Origin: Flavobacteriales bacterium
GTDB taxonomy: Bacteria; Bacteroidota; Bacteroidia; Flavobacteriales_F; PHOS-HE28
DNA: 64,000 nucleotides
Assembly: GCA_019638085.1 (NCBI GenBank)
Contig: JAHBUL010000001.1
Location: 408,268-472,267, forward strand
Reading direction: 5' to 3'
Part shown: piece by piece, positions 59,589 through 64,000 of the stretch
How positions within the stretch are numbered: the first letter of the stretch is position 1
Layout of the letters: every line of letters begins with the position of its first letter
Notes under the pieces: generated by a model
Seen by the model: only the letters and a program-made list of their open reading frames with translations
Databases searched by the model: none
What the model was told of the DNA's origin: nothing
Made by a program: the position numbers and the translations under genes

Positions 59589-62500
59589 ATGTTTCTCAAC
59601 GCACATAGCTGGTTCAGTTTCAAGTACGGGGTGATGAAGCCCGAGGCGCTGTTGGAGGAAGCGTGGAAGGTCGGCGTGCGCACCCTAGCGCTCACGGACA
59701 TCCATAGCACGGCCGGCGTTCCGGACTTCGTTCGCGATGCGGAACGCTTCGGTGTCCGACCGGTCGCGGGCATCGAATTCCGTCAGGGATCGCGCCTGCT
59801 CTACATCGGCATCGCGAAGAACAACGATGGCTTCCAAAAGCTGAACGAACTGCTGAGTCCGCATTTGTTGGATGGTGGAATCCTTCCGGAGGAACCGCCG
59901 GAATTTTCGGATGCCTTTTTCATCCTGCCTTTCAGTACGCCGCTGCGCCTGTTGAAGCCGAACGAACGCATCGGCATCAAGCCGACCGAACTCACGCGGC
60001 TGCCCTTCAGCCCGTGGGCGAAGCGGATGCGGGACCTCGTTGCGTTGCTGCCCGTCACCTTCCGCCACCAGCGCGATTTCAACACGCACCGCCTGCTGCG
60101 CACCATGGCGAAGAACACGCTGATAAGCCTGTTACCTGCGGAAGAACTGGCTCGGCCCGATGAATGCTTTTGCAGTGAAGAAGAGGTGCGGAATAGCTAT
60201 CGCGACTATCCGCAGCTGGTGCAGAATGCCGAGCGCCTGCTGGAAGAATGCTCCATCGTGTTCGACAGCAGCGATAAGACGCGCAAGGTCTTCGGCACGA
60301 GCGTGGCAGCGGACCGTGAGCGCTTGCATCGCGACACGCTGGAAGGACTGCACTACCGCTATCCGAACGCCGCGCCCCAAGTGATCGCGCGCATGGAGCA
60401 CGAGCTGGACGTGATCGAACGCATGGGCTTCATCAGCTATTTCCTCATCAACCAGGACATCGTGCGTTTCGCGCGGAGCAAGGGCTTTTTCCACGTGGGG
60501 CGCGGCAGCGGCGCGAACAGCCTGGTGGCGTACTGCCTCGGCATCACCGACGTGGATCCGATGGAGCTGAACCTGTACTTCGAACGCTTCATCAGCACCG
60601 CGCGCAAAAAGCCGCCCGACTTCGACATCGACTTCAGCTGGAAGGACCGCGACGAAGTGTACAAGTATGTGTTCAACAAGTACAACGGTGAAGGCGCGGG
60701 CACGATCCATGCGGCGCAGATCGCGACGTACACCACCTTCCAATGGCGCGGCGCCATCCGCGAGCTCGGCAAGGCGATGGGACTTCCACCCGTGGAGATC
60801 GATGCGCTGGGCGAAGGCGTGCGCGAACATTACCGCGACCAGCGCCGCATGCCGGAGGGCGTAAAGCGGGAACTGGACAAGGTGGCGCAGGCGGTGGTAC
60901 ACTACGGGCACTACCTCATCGGCATGCCGCACCAGTTCGGCATCCATGCGGGCGGCATCGTGATCACGGAGAAACCGGTGACGCATTACACCGCGCTGCA
61001 CCGGCCGCCGAAAGGCTTTCCCGTCACGCAGATCAGCATGCTGGAATGCGAGGACCTCGGTCTGCACAAGTTCGATATCCTCAGTCAGCGTGGGCTGGGG
61101 CATATCCGGGATGCGGTGGAATTGGTGGAGGCCCGAAATGGGAATGAAAAACGTAGAATGAAAAATGTAGAATGTAGAACGATGCCTCCGCGACCAGTTG
61201 CCAGTTGTCAGTTGTCGGTTGGCAGTATGGAAGCGGTTGGTGCCGCAGACATATGCGGAGGGCCACCTCCATCTCTGTTCTCCGCCCTGACAACGGACAA
61301 CGGACAACCGAGAACTGCCATTGATATCCACGACATCCCGCGCTTCAAGCAGGACCCTGCGATCAAGGAGATCCTGCGCACGGGCGATACCGTGGGCTGC
61401 TTCTACGTGGAAAGCCCGGCCATGCGCATGCTGCTGAAGAAGCTGCAGGTGGAGGATTACCTGAGCCTGGTGGCTGCCAGTAGCATCATCCGGCCGGGCG
61501 TGGCCGAGAGCGGTATGATGCGCGAATACCTGCTACGCCACAACAACCCCGAGCGCGTGAAGCAGGCGCCGAAGGAACTCCTCGACATCATGCCGGAGAC
61601 CTATGGCGTGATGGTGTACCAGGAGGATGTGCTGAAGGTGGCGCACCTCTATGCGGGCCTCGATCTGGAAGAGGCGGACATCCTGCGGCGCGGCATGACG
61701 GCACGCTTCCGCGAACGGCCGGAGTTCAAACTGGTGGAAGCGAAATTCTTCGCGAACTGCAAGGCGAAGAACTACCCCGCTGGCCAGGCCGAGGAGGTGT
61801 GGCGACAGATCGAAAGCTTCGCGAGCTTCAGCTTCGCGAAAGGCCACAGCGCCAGCTACGCCGTGGAGAGCTACCAGAGCCTTTACCTGAAGGCGCACCA
61901 CCCCATGGAATTCCTCGTGGGCGTGGCAAACAACTTCGGCGGATTCTATAGCACTGAATTCTATCTGCACGAGGCGAAACGAAAAGGTGCGGTGATCGAA
62001 GCGCCTTGCGTGAACACGAGTGGAGAGCTGTGTACGCTGGCCGGCCCTGATGGGAATGTAAAATGTAAAATGGAAAATGTAGAATCTAGAACGGCGCCTC
62101 TGCCTGCTGTTTCACCTTTATCACCGCCTTCATATTCGCACTTTGATAGGCGAGCTTCCTCTGCGCCTCCGCGCCTCTGCGGCCCCCTTCCCCCAAATCA
62201 CCAATCACCAGTCGCTAATCACCAGCCTCAGATCTACCTCGGCCTTGCCAACATCAAAAGCCTTACAGACGAAACCGTGCGACTGATCCTTCACGATCGC
62301 CAGCGCAACGGACCCTTTGCCGACCTACCGGACCTGCTGCATCGCGTTCCGCTGCCCTTGGAACAAGCACGGATACTCATCCGCGTGGGGGCCTTGCGCT
62401 TCACCGGAAGGAGCAAACCTCAACTGCTGTGGGACCTGGCCCTGTTGCATGTCGGACCGGTGAATGCTTCCGCGATGGCGGACCTCTTCATCACGAAGGT

Positions 62501-63170
62501 GGAGGAACCGATGTTGCCGGAACTGCATCACTTCCCGCTCGCCGATGCCTATGATGAACTGGACCTGCTCGGCTTCCCGCTCTGCGATCCGTTCACGTTG
62601 GTGGAATATGGTGCAGGGCAGGGAAGAGAGGGAGGTAAAGGGGGTAAGGAAAGAACGCCATCATTACCTCCCTCGCTCCCCATACCTCCCTCGCTCCCTT
62701 TACCTCCCTTACCTCCCTTACCTCCCTTACCTCTCTCACCTCCCTCACCTCCCTCACCTCCCTCACCTCCCTCACCTCCCTCACCTCCCTCACCTCCCTC
62801 ACCTCCCTCACCTCCCTCACCTCCCTCACCTCCTTTACCTCCTTTCCCCCCCTCACCCCCATACATCCTCAAGCGCGAGATGTACCAACACGTCGGCAAG
62901 CGCGTTACCATGCTCGGCTACATGATCCACGTGAAGGCCACCGATACGCAACGCGGCCAGCGGATGACCTTCGGCTCCTTCATCGATACTGCAGGCGATC
63001 TCTGGGACAGCACGCAATTCCCATCTGTGGCGGAGCGCTTTCCGTTCCGTGGACGCGGCGTGTACCGCCTCACCGGCGTGGTGGAGGAGGAGTTCGGCCA
63101 CGTGAGCCTGCGCACGCAATGGATGGAGAAGCTGCCGTGGAAGCCGGATCCGCGGTATGGGGATAGGTAG
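59589..63170 (+). CDS. DNA polymerase III alpha-type (DnaE) polymerase with repeat-derived inserts
   Basis: 1193 residues. PHP domain (about 1-200; NAHSWFSFKYGVMKPEALLEEA, with few of the metal histidines), then the Pol III palm and fingers with GRGSGANSLVAYCLGITDVDP and the catalytic PDFDIDF (343-349). IIRPGVAESGMMREYLLRHN and FAKGHSASYAVESYQSLYLKAHHP follow, then a C-terminal OB domain (VGKRVTMLGYMIHVKATDTQRGQRMTFGSF). Shorter than the replicative DnaE and likely the second, translesion-type enzyme. Three inserts foreign to the family lie at about residues 518-577, 822-879 and 1026-1093. All are built of repeat DNA found elsewhere in the window, and all keep the frame open. Confidence 0.9.
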   Translation: MFLNAHSWFSFKYGVMKPEALLEEAWKVGVRTLALTDIHSTAGVPDFVRDAERFGVRPVAGIEFRQGSRLLYIGIAKNNDGFQKLNELLSPHLLDGGILPEEPPEFSDAFFILPFSTPLRLLKPNERIGIKPTELTRLPFSPWAKRMRDLVALLPVTFRHQRDFNTHRLLRTMAKNTLISLLPAEELARPDECFCSEEEVRNSYRDYPQLVQNAERLLEECSIVFDSSDKTRKVFGTSVAADRERLHRDTLEGLHYRYPNAAPQVIARMEHELDVIERMGFISYFLINQDIVRFARSKGFFHVGRGSGANSLVAYCLGITDVDPMELNLYFERFISTARKKPPDFDIDFSWKDRDEVYKYVFNKYNGEGAGTIHAAQIATYTTFQWRGAIRELGKAMGLPPVEIDALGEGVREHYRDQRRMPEGVKRELDKVAQAVVHYGHYLIGMPHQFGIHAGGIVITEKPVTHYTALHRPPKGFPVTQISMLECEDLGLHKFDILSQRGLGHIRDAVELVEARNGNEKRRMKNVECRTMPPRPVASCQLSVGSMEAVGAADICGGPPPSLFSALTTDNGQPRTAIDIHDIPRFKQDPAIKEILRTGDTVGCFYVESPAMRMLLKKLQVEDYLSLVAASSIIRPGVAESGMMREYLLRHNNPERVKQAPKELLDIMPETYGVMVYQEDVLKVAHLYAGLDLEEADILRRGMTARFRERPEFKLVEAKFFANCKAKNYPAGQAEEVWRQIESFASFSFAKGHSASYAVESYQSLYLKAHHPMEFLVGVANNFGGFYSTEFYLHEAKRKGAVIEAPCVNTSGELCTLAGPDGNVKCKMENVESRTAPLPAVSPLSPPSYSHFDRRASSAPPRLCGPLPPNHQSPVANHQPQIYLGLANIKSLTDETVRLILHDRQRNGPFADLPDLLHRVPLPLEQARILIRVGALRFTGRSKPQLLWDLALLHVGPVNASAMADLFITKVEEPMLPELHHFPLADAYDELDLLGFPLCDPFTLVEYGAGQGREGGKGGKERTPSLPPSLPIPPSLPLPPLPPLPPLPLSPPSPPSPPSPPSPPSPPSPPSPPSPPSPPSPPLPPFPPSPPYILKREMYQHVGKRVTMLGYMIHVKATDTQRGQRMTFGSFIDTAGDLWDSTQFPSVAERFPFRGRGVYRLTGVVEEEFGHVSLRTQWMEKLPWKPDPRYGDR
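61140..61320. repeat. in-frame repeat insert 1 within the dnaE-type gene
   Basis: A 42-bp ACATTCT-family unit at 61140-61181 is read as GNEKRRMKNVECRT. It is followed by a full CAGTTGT-family palindromic element (arms 61194-61225 and 61285-61320). Family members run directly from the helix VELVE.. into IDIHDIPRFK; here about 60 residues are added between them. Confidence 0.8.
62052..62226. repeat. in-frame repeat insert 2 within the dnaE-type gene
   Basis: A second 42-bp unit at 62052-62093, read in the same frame as GNVKCKMENVESRT. It is followed by a CCTCTGCGCC-type stretch (62157-62195) related to the GAGGCACA arms at 55530 and 55707, and by AATCACCAGT-type units (62196-62225). The family sequence resumes at IYLGLANIKSLT. 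Confidence 0.75.
62664..62868. repeat. microsatellite with 9-bp unit CTCCCTCAC, in frame
   Basis: Begins with looser TACCTCCCT units and continues as about ten or eleven near-perfect CTCCCTCAC units, read as Ser-Pro-Pro. It sits between the fingers/thumb part and the OB domain (YILKREMYQHVGKRVTMLGY). Unit length is a multiple of three, so copy-number change alters length but not frame. Confidence 0.85.
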
Positions 63171-63230
63171 GGGCGATGCATGCAGCGCCCCTATGCAGCG
63201 CCCATACTTTCAGATCCGAAGGTGAGATCG

Positions 63231-63238
63231 TACATTTG
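63231..63238 (+). promoter_or_regulatory. -7 box TACATTTG before the antitoxin-like gene
   Basis: Exact TAnnTTTG, only three bases before the ATG at 63242; a weak TTT/TTC lies at the -33 spacing. Confidence 0.45.
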
Positions 63239-63241
63239 GGC

Positions 63242-63478
63242 ATGTCCACGCCCGAACTCCGTAAAAAGCTGATCGTGCGTATCCGTGCCACTTCCGATGT
63301 GAAGCTGTTGCGCGAGATGGAACGCATGCTGAAGGATGCCGGACGCGAGATCGCCCCGTTCATCACCACCCCGGATCAGAAAAAGGCCATTGCCAAAAGC
63401 CGGGCCGCCTTGAAACGGGGACGCGTTCGCCCGGCGGCAGAGGCGGACAAAGCCATCCGGGAATGGCTCGAAAAGTAG
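63242..63478 (+). CDS. small antitoxin-like protein, 78 aa
   Basis: Starts MSTPELRKKLIVRIRATSDVKLLREMERMLKDAG and ends AAEADKAIREWLEK. This pattern (an N-terminal ELRKKLIxRI helix and a C-terminal AxxxIxxWLxK) is common in small Bacteroidota proteins that pair with ParE-type toxins. No toxin gene follows: the next gene is on the other strand. So this is either an orphan antitoxin or a different DNA-binding protein. Start chosen next to the -7 box; longer in-frame starts exist from 63176. Confidence 0.6.
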   Translation: MSTPELRKKLIVRIRATSDVKLLREMERMLKDAGREIAPFITTPDQKKAIAKSRAALKRGRVRPAAEADKAIREWLEK

Positions 63479-63505
63479 TTTGGACAGCACCGGCGGAAAA
63501 GGGAG

Positions 63506-64000
63506 TCAATCCTCTCCAAAAAAATCGCTGTCGATCCGTTTGACGGTATAGGTGCGCTGAGGAGTTACACCTAGGTCATGATCGATCATGAGCTGGGTCA
63601 GTTCCTCGCCATCGATCAGGACGATCTTGGTTTCGTTGCGCGGCGAATACGCACGTGCTTCGTTGCTAAATGCGGAGGTAGTGATGAAGATGCCCTTTTT
63701 GGCACCTTGCCCCGCCAATGCGCCCACGAACTTCTGGATCTCCGGTCTCCCGACCGTATTGCCAGTCTGCCACTTTTTGGCTTGAATGTAGATGACGTCC
63801 AAGCCAAGCTTATCCTCTTTGATGGTGCCGTCTATGCCCTCATCGCTGCCCTTGGCAAGGGCACGGCCAGCATCTTTTACGGAGCCACCATAGCCCATAC
63901 GAACAAGTAGTTGGACCACTGTGCGTTCGAAGTCCATCCATGTTAAGGACTGGACTTTGGCAAGAAGCTCTTGGCTGAGGGCGGCACGAACTTGCACATA
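63506..64000 (-). CDS. Mrr-type restriction endonuclease, N-terminal end outside window
   Basis: The frame runs to the window edge, so the N-terminal part is missing. The visible 165 residues are a Mrr_cat nuclease domain: LTWMDFERTVVQLLVRMGYGG, then GSDEGIDGTIKEDKLGLDVIYIQAKKW, holding the Asp and the Gln-x-Lys of the PD-(D/E)xK site, and GIFITTSAFSNEARAYS. Mrr cuts foreign or methylated DNA; others in this family only bind and cleave under stress. Convergent with the antitoxin-like ORF, 27 bases away. Confidence 0.82.
   Translation of the reverse strand, partial: YVQVRAALSQELLAKVQSLTWMDFERTVVQLLVRMGYGGSVKDAGRALAKGSDEGIDGTIKEDKLGLDVIYIQAKKWQTGNTVGRPEIQKFVGALAGQGAKKGIFITTSAFSNEARAYSPRNETKIVLIDGEELTQLMIDHDLGVTPQRTYTVKRIDSDFFGED

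Noticed and set aside
60132..61331. Open frame of 399 codons on the minus strand
   Set aside because: Antisense to the catalytic centre of the DnaE-type polymerase; no motif of its own.
62593..62911. Glu-Gly-Gly or Val-Arg-Glu repeat proteins on the minus strand
   Set aside because: They are only translations of the CTCCCTCAC microsatellite in other frames, inside the polymerase gene.
1..64000. tRNA or rRNA genes
   Set aside because: I looked through all gaps between genes for cloverleaf-like arms and found only the palindromic repeats and terminators; no tRNA-like T-loop (GTTCRAxxC) with a matching acceptor stem was seen by eye.

Overview
The window reads as one chromosome segment of a Bacteroidota bacterium, most likely of the order Flavobacteriales. 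The evidence is: promoter boxes of the Bacteroidota form TAnnTTTG or TAnnTTCG; a type IX secretion (T9SS) C-terminal domain on an Omp28-like protein; RemB/Wzi-like outer-membrane proteins; the short-chain-dehydrogenase form of threonine dehydrogenase; and a split aa3-type oxidase cluster with paired subunit III genes. Base composition is fairly GC-rich, except around 22.2-24.3 kb, which looks poorer in GC and holds two frameshifted genes. I see no rRNA, tRNA, IS element, prophage or CRISPR array.

Layout. 0-8.7 kb holds tyrosine catabolism (hppD, hmgA), tRNA hydroxylase trhO, threonine dehydrogenase, a MORN-repeat protein, gdhA and a bacilliredoxin. 8.8-12.3 kb is a large secreted M36 metalloprotease. 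12.3-16.8 kb, on the minus strand, is a terminal-oxidase accessory cluster (ctaB, two subunit III genes, subunit IV, SCO, DUF420, a small CxxC membrane protein). 16.9-22.1 kb is an envelope unit: two RemB/Wzi-like barrels flanking a WecA-like transferase, plus a DUF3078-like barrel. 22.2-24.3 kb is the island of unknown and frameshifted genes. 24.3-27.6 kb is cysQ-gmd-fcl (GDP-fucose synthesis), where Gmd carries a histone-H1-like lysine/alanine tail. 27.7-32.1 kb has two overlapping amidohydrolase genes with three hydrolase domains. 32.2-48.4 kb is mostly housekeeping: a cytochrome b-like/cytochrome c pair, hflX, PBP1A, an acyltransferase, an MsbA-like ABC exporter, rbfA, a methyltransferase, an OmpA protein, a LolC/E-like permease, tadA and recJ. 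48.5-55.5 kb has PPK2, an Omp28/T9SS protein, a PEGA-trypsin lipoprotein with two barrel genes, and an M28 peptidase. 55.7-64 kb has cysS, hflC-hflK, a DnaE-type polymerase, an antitoxin-like ORF and a partial Mrr-type endonuclease.

The most unusual signal is a set of short-unit, mostly palindromic repeat families that fill many gaps between genes (units such as CAGTTGT, ACATTCT, GATCAGA, GAGGCACA, GGTACAGG, GTTACGAGTT). Copies of several of these families lie inside the dnaE-type gene. They keep its frame open and add two long peptide inserts, in which the same 42-bp unit occurs twice in the same reading frame. A third insert is a 9-bp microsatellite coding for Pro-Pro-Ser. This resembles, in form only, the in-frame palindromic elements described in Rickettsia.

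A second recurring pattern is a -7 promoter box lying only 3-5 bases before the start codon of several genes. This suggests leaderless or near-leaderless mRNAs.
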